Positions 33,618 through 42,156 of a DNA stretch of 64,000 nt are shown here, piece by piece; within the stretch, counting starts at the first letter, position 1, and each line of letters starts with the position of its first letter. The position numbers were made by a program, and so were the translations under genes. The notes under the pieces are model-generated. The model had not been told where the DNA came from. It saw nothing but the letters and a program-made list of their open reading frames with translations, and ran no database searches. This DNA comes from Mesorhizobium sp. 131-2-1 (lineage in GTDB: Bacteria; Pseudomonadota; Alphaproteobacteria; Rhizobiales; Rhizobiaceae). Location: positions 2,108,501 through 2,172,500 of the forward strand of contig NZ_AP023247.1 of NCBI RefSeq assembly GCF_016756535.1, written 5' to 3'.

Positions 33618-33694
33618 TGGTAGCGGGAGAGGGACTTGAACCCCCGACCCCAGGATTATGATTCCCGTGCTCTAACCAACTGAGCTACCCCGCC
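33618..33694 (-). tRNA. tRNA-Met (CAT), elongator type
   Basis: On the minus strand the 77 bases begin GGCGGGGTAGCTCAGTTGG and end in CCA. The cloverleaf has a D-arm GCTC..GAGC, an anticodon stem-loop CGGGA-ATCATAA-TCCTG with anticodon CAT, and a T-arm with TTCAAGT. Strings TTGGTTAGAGCAC and GGGGTCG resemble elongator tRNA-Met; tRNA-Ile2, which also has CAT before lysidine modification, is less likely. CCA is encoded. Its 3' end is repeated in part at 24058 and 26264. Confidence 0.92.
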
Positions 33695-33929
33695 AGGGCG
33701 GCGACAGGCCCGAAATCTGCCTCAAATCGCAAGGCATTCAGGACGTTCACCAAGGTCGGCGCGGATATAAGGTTGGCAGGGCAAGCCTGTCAAGCTTCGA
33801 TACGATCGCCCGGCATATTCGCGCAACCGCAAAAGCTTTGCCGGGCAGGCATCTGATCTGGGGCAGCGGGGTTGAGTTCGACCGGGCACGTCGCTATGTC
33901 TCGGCCACGAAATTCAAGAGTTTGAACGA

Positions 33930-34895
33930 ATGAAGCCGCGCATTGCAGTCCTCGGATGCGGATACTGGGGCAGCAACCACATCCGCACCCTCAAGGCGCT
34001 GGGCGCCTTGCACGCGGTTTCGGATCTCAACCGCGCCCGCGCGGAGGGCTTTGCCAGCGAGCAGGACTGCCTGGCGATCGAGCCGGAGCAGTTGTTCACC
34101 CGCGACGACGTCGACGCCATCATCATGGCGCTGCCGCCGCAGCTCCACGCCGACATGGCCGTGCGCGCCATCGAGGGCGGCAAGGACGTGCTGGTGGAGA
34201 AGCCGATCGCGCTGACGGTGGCCGACGCCGAGCGTTCGGTTCAGGCGGCCAAGGACAACGGCCGCGTCTTCATGGTCGGCCATGTGCTGCGCTTCCACCC
34301 CGCCTTCGAGACGCTCAAGGGCCTGATCGACAATGGCGAGCTCGGCGAGGTGCGCTACATCCATTCGCACCGCCTCGGGCTCGGCAAGTTCCATACCGAG
34401 AACGACGCGCTGTGGGACCTTGCGCCGCACGACCTGTCGATGATCCTGGCGATCACCGGCACGGAGCCGATCGAGGTCAGAGGCGAGGGCGCGGCGCTGC
34501 TCGACAATCTCAGCGACTTTGCGCATCTGCACATGCGCTTTCCCAACGGACTGCGCAGCCATCTGTTCGCCTCGCGGCTCAATCCCTATCGCGAGCGGCG
34601 GCTGACGGTTGTCGGCACCAAGGCGATGGCGGTGTTCGACGATGTCGAGCCTTGGGAGCGCAAGCTGGCCGTCTATCGCCACGCGGTGTGGCAGGACAGC
34701 GGCCAGTGGGCCTTCACCACCAACGAGCCGTCCTATGTGGCGGTCGGCGAAGGCATGCCGCTGACGCGCGAACTCGCGCATTTCATGCAGTGCATCGAGA
34801 CGCGGGCCGAGCCGCGCACCAGCGGCGAGGAAGCGATCAGGGTGCTGCGCATCCTGACGGCGGGCACAGTCACCCACACCGGATCTTCATCCTGA
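33930..34895 (+). CDS. Gfo/Idh/MocA-family NAD(P)-dependent oxidoreductase
   Basis: A 321-residue protein. The N-terminal Rossmann domain has VLGCGYWGSNHIRTL, and the family lysine motif is VEKPIALT. The C-terminal alpha/beta domain includes WDLAPHDLSMILAI, with an active-site His. The wording resembles sugar-nucleotide 3-dehydrogenases (WlbA-like), but inositol or other sugar dehydrogenases share this scaffold. It is monocistronic, between tRNA-Met and mnmA. Substrate is not assignable. Confidence 0.85.
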   Translation: MKPRIAVLGCGYWGSNHIRTLKALGALHAVSDLNRARAEGFASEQDCLAIEPEQLFTRDDVDAIIMALPPQLHADMAVRAIEGGKDVLVEKPIALTVADAERSVQAAKDNGRVFMVGHVLRFHPAFETLKGLIDNGELGEVRYIHSHRLGLGKFHTENDALWDLAPHDLSMILAITGTEPIEVRGEGAALLDNLSDFAHLHMRFPNGLRSHLFASRLNPYRERRLTVVGTKAMAVFDDVEPWERKLAVYRHAVWQDSGQWAFTTNEPSYVAVGEGMPLTRELAHFMQCIETRAEPRTSGEEAIRVLRILTAGTVTHTGSSS

Positions 34896-34935
34896 GCCTG
34901 GCTTAAAACCGTCCAGAGGATCGCGGCGATGCGCG

Positions 34936-36126
34936 CTATTCGGCGGGGATCTGCGCCGGGCGGGCGGCAAGCCGTGTCAGCATGGCCTCGGCCTCGGCGC
35001 CGCGCTCGGAACGTCCGATGAAGCCGCCGCCGAACACGCGCGCCTCGTTGCCGTCGTCGGAATAGAGCACGCAGGCCTGGCCGGGCGCGATGCCCGACTC
35101 GCCGTCGACCAGCTCCACCGAGGTGACACCGTCGCGGTGATGCAGCACCGCCGGGCGTGGCGGACGCGTCGACCGAACCTTGGCGAACAGTTCCAGCCCG
35201 CCGGCGGGCACGTCGGACAGCGGCCCGTCGCCCAGCCAGTTCATGTTGCGCAGATAGATCTTGTGCGTCTCCAGCGCCTCGCGCGGGCCGACGATGACGC
35301 GGGCCCGGTCGGCGTCGAGATGAACGACATAGAGCGGCTCGCCCGAGGCGATGCCGATGCCGCGGCGCTGGCCGATCGTATAGCGCAGGATGCCTTCGTG
35401 GCGGCCGAGCACGCGCCCGTCTATATGGACGATGTCGCCGGGATTGGCGGCGGCCGGCTTCAGCTTGGCGATGATGTCGGAATACTTGCCCTGCGGCACG
35501 AAGCAGATGTCCTGGCTGTCCTGCTTGGCGGCGACCGTCAGCCCCATCTCCTCGGCGATCGCGCGAACCTGCGGCTTGGACAGGCCACCGAGCGGAAAGC
35601 GCAGATAGTCGATCTGCGCCTGGGTGGTGGCGAACAGGAAATAGCTCTGGTCGCGGTCGGCATCGACCGGGCGGTAGAGCGCGCGATGGGCGCCATTGGC
35701 ATGGGAGCGGATGTAGTGGCCGGTGGCGAGCGCGTCGGCGCCAAGGTCCTGCGCGGTTGCCAGAAGGTCGGCGAACTTCACCGTCTGATTGCAGGAGACG
35801 CATGGGATTGGCGTTTCACCAGCGACATAGCTCTCGGCGAAGGGGTCGATGACCGCCTTGCGGAAGCGCTCCTCATAGTCGAGCACGTAGTGCGGAATGC
35901 CGAGCGTCTCGGAAACGCGGCGGGCATCGTCGATATCCTGGCCGGCGCAGCACGAGCCGGCGCGATGCGTCGCCGCGCCATGATCATAGAGCTGCAGCGT
36001 GACGCCGACAACGTCATAGCCTTCGCGCTTCAGGAGGCCGGCAACGACTGAGGAATCGACGCCGCCCGACATGGCGACGACGACGCGGGTGTTTTCGGGG
36101 CGTCCGGGAAGGTCGAGGCTGTTCAT
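34936..36126 (-). CDS. mnmA: tRNA-specific 2-thiouridylase MnmA
   Basis: A 396-residue enzyme that makes 2-thiouridine at position 34 of tRNA-Lys, -Glu and -Gln. The ATP PP-loop is [17 protein letters not shown], the catalytic Cys pair lies in [12 protein letters not shown] and in the [12 protein letters not shown] region, and the conserved [13 protein letters not shown] is present. The start at 36126 (MNSLDLPG) is preferred to a longer frame from 36183, which adds 19 residues outside the family pattern. Housekeeping gene. Confidence 0.93.
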   Translation of the reverse strand: MNSLDLPGRPENTRVVVAMSGGVDSSVVAGLLKREGYDVVGVTLQLYDHGAATHRAGSCCAGQDIDDARRVSETLGIPHYVLDYEERFRKAVIDPFAESYVAGETPIPCVSCNQTVKFADLLATAQDLGADALATGHYIRSHANGAHRALYRPVDADRDQSYFLFATTQAQIDYLRFPLGGLSKPQVRAIAEEMGLTVAAKQDSQDICFVPQGKYSDIIAKLKPAAANPGDIVHIDGRVLGRHEGILRYTIGQRRGIGIASGEPLYVVHLDADRARVIVGPREALETHKIYLRNMNWLGDGPLSDVPAGGLELFAKVRSTRPPRPAVLHHRDGVTSVELVDGESGIAPGQACVLYSDDGNEARVFGGGFIGRSERGAEAEAMLTRLAARPAQIPAE

Positions 36127-36304
36127 GGTTCTTTCGTTCTGCGTGGCGTCTGAATGCCAATGGCCGGAATATAGGTCAAGCACCCGCGTGGCGCCAGCGT
36201 CTCCCGGCCCGGCCGAATTTTGCCAGCAAAATCAATATCCGGCGGCACATGTTTCAAATGCCAGCGAAAAGGCTAACGCGGCGTTCATGATCCTTACCTA
36301 GCTA

Positions 36305-36319
36305 TTAGGGTTCGCTTAG
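36305..36319. promoter_or_regulatory. CtrA-like box upstream of sciP
   Basis: TTAG-GGTTCGC-TTAG has the exact 7-base spacing of the CtrA consensus TTAA-N7-TTAA, with a G at the fourth position of each half. It lies 68 bases before the sciP start. CtrA activation of sciP is known in Caulobacter; here it is inference. Confidence 0.4.
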
Positions 36320-36386
36320 GCAATTTTTAAAGCTGTGGCGGTACTGTGGCGGGGATTGGGTCTTTGAGTTTTTAGTAGAGAGTACG

Positions 36387-36662
36387 ATGACCGATCTGGT
36401 TAGACCGCGAGTCAAGTATGTTATCGGGCCTGACGGCAGCCCTCTTACGATTGCCGATCTGCCGCCGACGAACACACGGCGCTGGGTTATCCGGCGCAAG
36501 GCGGAAGTGGTGGCTGCGGTGCGCGGCGGACTGCTAAGCCTCGAAGAGGCTTGCCAGCGCTACAAGCTCACCACCGAGGAATTCCTGTCCTGGCAGGCAT
36601 CGATCGACGAATACGGCCTTGCCGGGCTGCGCACGACGCGCATCCAGCAATACCGGCACTGA
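36387..36662 (+). CDS. sciP: CtrA inhibitor SciP (DUF1153)
   Basis: A 91-residue DUF1153 protein, the usual length for SciP. It begins MTDLVRPRVKYVIGPDGSPL and carries the helix-turn-helix LSLEEACQRYKLTTEEFLSW. In Caulobacter SciP binds CtrA and blocks its recruitment of RNA polymerase in G1 cells. Here it lies 2.4 kb from ctrA, preceded by a CtrA-like box and followed by a strong terminator, so it is a single-gene unit probably linked to the CtrA cycle. Confidence 0.9.
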   Translation: MTDLVRPRVKYVIGPDGSPLTIADLPPTNTRRWVIRRKAEVVAAVRGGLLSLEEACQRYKLTTEEFLSWQASIDEYGLAGLRTTRIQQYRH

Positions 36663-36680
36663 GTCCGGCTTCAACGAACA

Positions 36681-36713
36681 AAAGGGCGCGGTAAGCCGCG
36701 CCCTTTCTGTTTT
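36681..36713. terminator. Intrinsic terminator between sciP and the quinone oxidoreductase
   Basis: AAAGGGCGCGG (36681-36691) pairs perfectly with CCGCGCCCTTT (36696-36706) around loop TAAG, followed by a T-rich CTGTTTT. It ends sciP and, being symmetric, could also serve the convergent oxidoreductase gene ending at 36731. Confidence 0.9.
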
Positions 36714-36730
36714 GCCGAAGCCATAGCCGG

Positions 36731-37657
36731 TCAGATGGCCAGCACCACCTTGCCGATCGGCCTGGTGGAAAGGAAGGCATGAGCCGCACCCGCCTGCGCA
36801 AGCGGAAAGGTCTGCGCCACATGCACGGCGAGTTTCCCGGCGTCGACCAGCCTGCCCAGTTCCACCAGCCCGTCGCGATCCGGCACCACCGACATGCGCT
36901 CGACGCGGATGCCGCGCGCTGTGGCCTTCGCCCTGGTGGCGTCGTGGACGTTGAGCAGCGACACAAGCACGCCGCCGTCACGCACGACCTGCAGTGACCG
37001 GTCGGCATGGTCGCCGCCAATCGCGTCCAGCACCAGATCGACGTCGTCGACCTTTTCGGCGAAATCACCCGCGGTGTAGTCGATGACCTCGTCGGCGCCG
37101 ATAGAGCGGACGAAGTCGAGCTTGTCGGGGCTGGCGGTGGCGATGACATGGGCGCCATGGGCCTTGGCGATCTGCACCGCCAGATGGCCGACACCGCCCG
37201 CCGCCGCGTGGACCAGCACGCGCTGACCCTCCCTCACACCGCCATGGCGGACAAGACCTTGCCAGGCCGTCAGTCCCGCCAGCGGCAATGCGGCGGCATG
37301 GGCATGATCGATGCCTTCGGGTTTCGGTGCGACCTCCTTGGCCGGCGCGGCGACGAGCTCGGCATAGGCGGCCGCCTGCTTGGGAAAGCGCGGCATGCCG
37401 AACACCTGATCGCCGATCTTGAGGCCGTTCACATCGGGACCAAGCGCCTCGACGGTTCCGGAAATGTCCCAGCCGAGGATGAAAGGCGGCTCGCCGAGCA
37501 GCGGGTAGTTACCGGCGCGCACGGCGCCGTCGACGGGATTGATGCCGGCTGCGCTGACACGGACGAGGATTTCGCCGGCCTTCGGCGCCGGGTCCGGCTG
37601 ATTGGCGATAGTGAGGACGTCGGGTCCGCCGACGGCATTTTGGGTAACGGCACGCAT
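36731..37657 (-). CDS. NADPH:quinone reductase-like MDR oxidoreductase
   Basis: A 308-residue zinc-independent medium-chain reductase. The N-terminal GroES domain starts MRAVTQNAVGGPDVLTIANQ, and the NADPH site is VLVHAAAGGVGHLAVQIAKA. Such enzymes reduce quinones or reactive enals and help in electrophile stress. It is divergent from an HxlR-type regulator with an 89-base shared promoter, so that regulator probably controls it. Confidence 0.88.
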   Translation of the reverse strand: MRAVTQNAVGGPDVLTIANQPDPAPKAGEILVRVSAAGINPVDGAVRAGNYPLLGEPPFILGWDISGTVEALGPDVNGLKIGDQVFGMPRFPKQAAAYAELVAAPAKEVAPKPEGIDHAHAAALPLAGLTAWQGLVRHGGVREGQRVLVHAAAGGVGHLAVQIAKAHGAHVIATASPDKLDFVRSIGADEVIDYTAGDFAEKVDDVDLVLDAIGGDHADRSLQVVRDGGVLVSLLNVHDATRAKATARGIRVERMSVVPDRDGLVELGRLVDAGKLAVHVAQTFPLAQAGAAHAFLSTRPIGKVVLAI

Positions 37658-37684
37658 GAGAGGCTCCTCGATGTTGGTGTGCCG

Positions 37685-37699
37685 CTATCATTTGGATAG
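37685..37699. promoter_or_regulatory. Candidate HxlR operator
   Basis: CTATC-ATTTG-GATAG is a 5-bp inverted repeat in the AT-rich gap between the quinone reductase and HxlR genes. A TATATATAG stretch nearby (37731-37739) may be the -10 region of the regulator. Proposed as binding site because HxlR regulators usually act on the divergent promoter. Confidence 0.4.
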
Positions 37700-37746
37700 T
37701 AATATTCTGTTGTCTAGTATGTACCTTTTCTATATATAGGCACCTC

Positions 37747-38151
37747 ATGGATAGTGAAAGCAACTGCCCCTTTGGCTACGACGCGTTCCGGCGGACCTGC
37801 CCTTCGCATACCGTGCTCGAAATGCTGGCCAGCAAATGGGTGTATCTGACCGTCTGTGCGCTGCGCCGGGGGCGGATGCGCAATGGCGAGCTGGCGCGCA
37901 AGCTCGAAGGCATCACACCGAAAATGCTGACCCAGACGCTGCGCGTGCTCGAGCGCGACGGGCTGGTGCGGCGCGAGATCTTTCCGGTGATCCCGCCACG
38001 GGTCGAATATGAGCTGACCGATCTCGGCCGCAACCTTGCCGGGCTGCTCCATCAGATACGGTCCTGGTCGGAAGAGCATGCGCCAGACATCAAGCAAGCC
38101 CGTGCCCGGGCAACAGGGGGCGGCCAGGCTGAGCTTGTGACGCTGGACTGA
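37747..38151 (+). CDS. HxlR-family transcriptional regulator
   Basis: A 134-residue winged-helix HxlR protein. It has the N-terminal Cys of the family (CPFGYDAFRRTCPSHTVLEM), the segment GRMRNGELARKLEGITPKML and the wing YELTDLGRNL. Members sense thiol-reactive compounds such as aldehydes and quinones through the N-terminal Cys. Two Cys (7 and 18) are present. It is divergent from the quinone reductase, a common pairing for electrophile defence. Confidence 0.9.
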   Translation: MDSESNCPFGYDAFRRTCPSHTVLEMLASKWVYLTVCALRRGRMRNGELARKLEGITPKMLTQTLRVLERDGLVRREIFPVIPPRVEYELTDLGRNLAGLLHQIRSWSEEHAPDIKQARARATGGGQAELVTLD

Positions 38152-38211
38152 AACTGCCGGCCGCTTGCACCGGCCGGCTTGCGCCGCGGGAAGGGCCCGC
38201 AGGCCAGGGGT

Positions 38212-38589
38212 TTACCCGATCATGGCGCTGCGCCCGCCGAGCTCGGCGTCGCGAATCTTGGTGTCGCGCGATTCCAGCATCTCCGCCTTGGAAAGCTCCG
38301 CTTCAGCTTCGCCGAGTAATGATTCGGCTGTGCTTCGCTGCTGGGCGAGGTCGCTCTGGGAATTCCTAAGGTTGTCGCGGCGCAGGCGTGCCGCTTTGGC
38401 GAAGGTCGGATAGGCAAAATGGTTGATGTCGGTGATGCCGGCCTTCTTCTCCTCGGCGGCGATCTGCACCTCCAGCTCGACGGCCATGCGTTCGAACTCG
38501 GCGATCATCATGTCGAGCTGCAGCAGCTGCCGCCGCTTCTCATTCACCTGAAACTGTTTCAGCCGAACGAGGTTTTCACGTGACTTCAT
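38212..38589 (-). CDS. fliJ: Flagellar export chaperone-like protein FliJ
   Basis: A 125-residue, almost fully helical protein (MKSRENLVRLKQFQVNEKRR; many Glu, Gln, Lys heptads), the size and style of alphaproteobacterial FliJ, a coiled-coil protein of the flagellar type III export apparatus. The start at 38589 has GGGAGT about 11 bases upstream; a longer frame to 38652 is not supported. It is divergent from ctrA, so the long gap between them can hold both promoters. FliJ identity rests on size, coiled coil and context. Confidence 0.75.
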   Translation of the reverse strand: MKSRENLVRLKQFQVNEKRRQLLQLDMMIAEFERMAVELEVQIAAEEKKAGITDINHFAYPTFAKAARLRRDNLRNSQSDLAQQRSTAESLLGEAEAELSKAEMLESRDTKIRDAELGGRSAMIG

Positions 38590-39039
38590 GATTCGGTACT
38601 CCCGGAAACGCACACCCGCACATATCGTCCAAATCCGCCCGGAAAGGCCCAAGCGCTGCCCGTATCCCCTGGCTTTCCCCCCACTATAGGAAACAAACTC
38701 CTAAAGTTTTTTGCCGTTGGTAACCATTCGTTTACGGGCATTGTTAATCATACGGCCGAGGACTTAAGGCCGGGTAAAAATTCCGGCTTTCGACGGGAAG
38801 CCGACCAGCGAGTCCCTGGAGTCACTTAGGCTGACTTATTAATGTGGTGCGTTAGCGGTTTTGGTCTGTGATTCGTTATTAGATTCAAGAGGGTGTAGAA
38901 AGGGGTTAAAAAATCTGGTATCGTCCTCGGCACGAAATTAGGTTTTGTTAACCATTCGATGGCACCTTCTGTTCAGGCAATCACTGCTCCGGTCCCGGAC
39001 GGGTCGTGACATGGTCCGGCAGCAGAAAAGGGGAATGAA
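38590..39039. promoter_or_regulatory. Regulatory region between fliJ and ctrA, with CcrM and CtrA-like sites
   Basis: This 450-base AT-richer gap holds no gene. Four GANTC sites (CcrM methylation targets) cluster at 38810-38814, 38819-38823, 38870-38874 and 38882-38886. CtrA-type half-sites occur at 38721-38727 (TAACCAT) and 38948-38955 (TTAACCAT), the latter preceded by TTAG at 38939-38942. AAGGGGAA lies just before the ctrA ATG. The set fits the methylation-linked, autoregulated ctrA promoters known from other alphaproteobacteria. Confidence 0.65.
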
Positions 39040-39735
39040 ATGCGTGTTCTGCTGATAGAAGATGACAGTGCAACCGCACAAAGCATCGAATTGATGCTGA
39101 AATCGGAAAGCTTCAACGTCTATACGACCGATCTCGGCGAAGAGGGTGTCGATCTCGGAAAGCTCTACGACTACGACATCATCCTTCTCGACCTCAATCT
39201 CCCGGACATGTCGGGCTATGAAGTCTTGAGAACGCTTCGCCTGTCCAAGGTGAAGACGCCCATCCTGATCCTGTCCGGCATGGCCGGCATCGAGGACAAG
39301 GTACGCGGCCTCGGCTTCGGCGCCGACGACTATATGACCAAGCCATTCCACAAGGACGAGCTGGTGGCGCGCATCCACGCCATCGTGCGCCGTTCCAAGG
39401 GCCACGCCCAGTCGGTCATCACCACCGGCGACCTGGTGGTCAACCTCGACGCCAAGACCGTCGAAGTCGGCGGCCAGCGCGTCCACCTGACCGGCAAGGA
39501 ATACCAGATGCTGGAGCTGCTCTCGCTGCGCAAGGGCACCACGCTGACCAAGGAAATGTTCCTCAACCACCTCTATGGCGGCATGGACGAGCCGGAGCTG
39601 AAGATCATCGACGTCTTCATCTGCAAGCTGCGCAAGAAGCTCGACGCGGCCTCCGGCGGCCAGAACTACATCGAGACCGTCTGGGGTCGCGGCTATGTGC
39701 TGCGCGAGCCGGAAGACATCCGCGTCAGCGCCTGA
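39040..39735 (+). CDS. ctrA: Cell-cycle master response regulator CtrA
   Basis: A 231-residue OmpR-type regulator. The receiver domain has acidic pocket EDD (8-10), phosphoacceptor Asp51 in [16 protein letters not shown] and the Lys of [12 protein letters not shown]. The C-terminal winged helix includes [17 protein letters not shown] and [13 protein letters not shown], the CtrA DNA-recognition helix. Length and wording match rhizobial CtrA almost throughout. It controls cell division, motility and replication timing and is essential in related species. ChpT, SciP and FliJ are encoded close by. Confidence 0.97.
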   Translation: MRVLLIEDDSATAQSIELMLKSESFNVYTTDLGEEGVDLGKLYDYDIILLDLNLPDMSGYEVLRTLRLSKVKTPILILSGMAGIEDKVRGLGFGADDYMTKPFHKDELVARIHAIVRRSKGHAQSVITTGDLVVNLDAKTVEVGGQRVHLTGKEYQMLELLSLRKGTTLTKEMFLNHLYGGMDEPELKIIDVFICKLRKKLDAASGGQNYIETVWGRGYVLREPEDIRVSA

Positions 39736-39759
39736 CAGGCTCGTTCGATCGTTTTCAAA

Positions 39760-39789
39760 CAAAAAACCCGGCTCAGGCCGGGTTTTTTG
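39760..39789. terminator. Bidirectional intrinsic terminator after ctrA
   Basis: AAAAAACCCGGC (39761-39772) pairs with GCCGGGTTTTTT (39777-39788) around TCAG, giving A-runs and T-runs on both sides. It can stop ctrA on the plus strand and the convergent receiver gene on the minus strand. Confidence 0.95.
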
Positions 39790-39814
39790 TTGAATGGCTG
39801 ATCCTGGCCGGCCG

Positions 39815-40183
39815 TCAGGCGGCGATCTTCAGGACGCGGAAGCGTTCCAGCAATTGCGGCCGGTTGAACGGCTTCAAGAGGTAGCCCTGGGCGCCGGCTC
39901 GCTTCGCCCGCATGATCGATGCGACATCGACCTCGACCAGGGAAATCAGGATCTGCGGCTTGACCTCGCTTTCCATGGCGCGCACCCGGCGGATGAAGTC
40001 GACCGCCTGCATATCAGGCAGGCCGCCATCGACGACGATGACGTCCGGCATTTCGGCAGCGCACACCTCGACGGCATCAAGTCCGCTGGCAGCTTCGACC
40101 ACGGTGAAATCGGAGCCGCCAAGGATGCGTTTTGCGACTTTCCTGATGACGCTCGAATCGTCGACGAACAGGCAGCGTTTCAT
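39815..40183 (-). CDS. Single-domain response regulator (CheY-like receiver)
   Basis: A 122-residue stand-alone receiver. It has the acidic pair VDD (Asp8, Asp9), phosphoacceptor Asp52 in VIVVDGGLPDM and the Lys in GYLLKPFN. The start at 40183 has AGAGGACC upstream; a longer frame reaching 40381 is not coding-like. No output domain is present, so it probably acts as a phosphoryl shuttle or protein partner. Lying directly downstream of chpT on the same strand, it may take part in the ChpT phosphorelay, but homologous receivers also act in chemotaxis. Confidence 0.85.
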   Translation of the reverse strand: MKRCLFVDDSSVIRKVAKRILGGSDFTVVEAASGLDAVEVCAAEMPDVIVVDGGLPDMQAVDFIRRVRAMESEVKPQILISLVEVDVASIMRAKRAGAQGYLLKPFNRPQLLERFRVLKIAA

Positions 40184-40432
40184 TTCCGGGTCCTCTTTGC
40201 CATTCCGGCGAACCGGCAACCTCCGGGTAACCGTGGCCACCATAGGGCAATCTGGTAAAGAAGCGGAAAAGCCGTTAGGTAAAGTTTTTGCAAAGACGCG
40301 CCCTGTCCGCTTTTTCGTCGCGAACCCGACATGGATTGGCCAGTAAAACTTTCTTCGCCCGAATTTCGGGTTCCATCGCAAATATTATCTGCAATAAATA
40401 CTTGATCTGTTCTTGCCGATGGAAAAAGGCAG

Positions 40433-41062
40433 TCAGGCCGCCGACAGCACGATTTCCTCGGCCGTCGCGTGGATCGATATCGTCATGTTCGCCTCGCGCG
40501 CCAGGAGCAGCGTGTAGTAGGGCTGAACCGAATGGGCGTCGATCGGCTCCTCGGGCTTGTGACCGGAATGCAGCTCCAGGAATTTCGGCGGCACGCGCAG
40601 CATCGGGCCGCTGGCCGACAGCGCAAAACGTGGCTCGGCGTCGAGATTCTCGAGCGTGACGACAAGCCTGCCGCCGCGTGGAATGGCGGCGTTGGCGACA
40701 AGAATGAGGTTGAGCAGCAGCTTGACCTTGTTTTTTGGCAACAGTGCGCGGGTACCGTTCCAAACCAGGTCCGGCTTCTCGTTCTTCAGGAAGGCGATGG
40801 CGACAGCCTCGGCGTCGCCGGTGTCGATCATCATGCCGGCGGAGCCGGCGGCGCCGAAGGCTATGCGGGCAAATTGCAGCCGGGCCGAAGCGTTCTTGGC
40901 GCTCTGGCGGATCAGCTTCATGGCGTCTTCGTCGGCACCGCCCTCATCGAGCAATTCAAGGCCGTTGTTGATCGCGCCGACCGGCGAGATGATGTCGTGG
41001 CAGACCCGGCTGCAGAGAAGCGCGGCTAGGTCGGGTGCGGAAAGGGTGAAAAGCTCGGCCAT
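40433..41062 (-). CDS. chpT: Histidine phosphotransferase ChpT
   Basis: A 209-residue protein of the ChpT family (degenerate histidine-kinase fold). The phosphorylated His22 lies in CSRVCHDIISPVGAINNGLE, followed by a Bergerat-like domain lacking ATP motifs. ChpT receives phosphate from the CckA receiver domain and passes it to CtrA and CpdR. Its closeness to ctrA and sciP in this window forms a cell-cycle gene neighbourhood. AGGGACT precedes the ATG. Confidence 0.93.
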   Translation of the reverse strand: MAELFTLSAPDLAALLCSRVCHDIISPVGAINNGLELLDEGGADEDAMKLIRQSAKNASARLQFARIAFGAAGSAGMMIDTGDAEAVAIAFLKNEKPDLVWNGTRALLPKNKVKLLLNLILVANAAIPRGGRLVVTLENLDAEPRFALSASGPMLRVPPKFLELHSGHKPEEPIDAHSVQPYYTLLLAREANMTISIHATAEEIVLSAA

Positions 41063-41423
41063 AGGCGAAGTCCCTGCTAAAGTTCACGTATTCACGGCCG
41101 AGCGATCAGTCGTTGCGCCCCGCCACACGAATCACGCGCTCTCCCTGGGCACTCTGAATACACAGCGCCTGTGCGTGCAGCAACAAATCCAAAATTGTCA
41201 GCGGCGAAAATGGTGCTTTCGCGCAGAAAGGCCCGGCCTGCGCGGCGTCTCGTGCCCGGAGGTGGGGCTTCCCGGCCTTCGAACCGCCATCTTCATGTGA
41301 GAGCTTAATGGTTGAAAAAGGATTACGGCATAGTTTGCCCGTGATAGTCACCTTAAGCGGCCGCCAAGAGCCGTAGGGGGTGCGAGGCGTCGGCGAAAGT
41401 GCTCCCTGACGGAGATTGGAAGC
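41063..41423. other. Intergenic region between chpT and eipA
   Basis: About 360 bases with divergent promoters for chpT (minus) and eipA (plus). Open frames here lack protein-like composition. I found no strong hairpin or clear operator. Confidence 0.45.
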
Positions 41424-42005
41424 ATGTTTTCCCGATACTACGACCGGAATCTCTTCCGCGTCATTTCCATGGCGATTGCCCTCATGGGCGTTCTCGTCTT
41501 CTCAACCTCCGCGCTGCGGGCCCAGGAATATACCGCTCAGGAGATCGTCGATTCCGGCCATAAGTTCTTCGGCGCGACCTCCGGCGGCCTGGCCACGGTC
41601 GTCGAGAAGATCTTTGCGTCCTACGGCCTGCCGAATGGTTACCTGCTTGGCGAGGAAGGGTCCGGCGCGCTGATCGGCGGCCTGACCTATGGCGAGGGCA
41701 CCCTCTACACCAAGAATGCAGGCGACCATAAGGTGTTCTGGCAGGGCCCTTCGCTCGGCTGGGACTTCGGCGGCGAGGGATCGCGCGTCATGATGCTCGT
41801 CTACAACCTCGACGACATAAACAATCTCTACAACCGGTTCGGCGGTGTCGCCGGTTCCGCCTATGTCGTGGCTGGCGTCGGCTTCAACGTGCTGCAGAAC
41901 AACAGGGTCCTGCTCGTCCCGATCCGGACCGGCGTCGGCGCCAGGCTCGGCGTCAATCTCGGCTATCTGAAGCTTACGCAACGGCCGACCTGGAACCCGT
42001 TCTGA
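41424..42005 (+). CDS. eipA: Envelope integrity protein EipA homologue (DUF1134)
   Basis: A 193-residue DUF1134 protein with a Sec signal peptide (SMAIALMGVLVFSTSALRA, cleavage expected before QEYTAQ). The mature domain is Gly/Tyr-rich and beta-type (GEGSGALIGGLTYGEGTLYT; GFNVLQNNRVLLVPIRTGVG), as in Brucella EipA, a periplasmic protein needed for envelope stress resistance. A CtrA link has been reported for the Brucella gene; here it lies next to the CtrA/ChpT cluster. GGAGATTGGAAGC precedes the ATG. Confidence 0.9.
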   Translation: MFSRYYDRNLFRVISMAIALMGVLVFSTSALRAQEYTAQEIVDSGHKFFGATSGGLATVVEKIFASYGLPNGYLLGEEGSGALIGGLTYGEGTLYTKNAGDHKVFWQGPSLGWDFGGEGSRVMMLVYNLDDINNLYNRFGGVAGSAYVVAGVGFNVLQNNRVLLVPIRTGVGARLGVNLGYLKLTQRPTWNPF

Positions 42006-42156
42006 CAAGGTCATGGCGGCGCCAATCCGACAACAGTGCATCGGCCTGTTGCAGGTCCTGCCGCGGCATGCTCTTGCCGCGGCACTGGATTTCCGTCATG
42101 CCAAGGTGGCAAAGTCGAGCTTTGGCGGTCGCCGCCATCCATAGCGGATAGTCACC

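Noticed and set aside
33618..33694. tRNA-Ile2 (CAT)
   Set aside because: Stem wording matches elongator tRNA-Met more closely; CAT alone does not decide, so Met is kept at slightly lower certainty.
41106..41351. 81-residue minus-strand frame between chpT and eipA
   Set aside because: Composition is unstructured and there is no start site or family.
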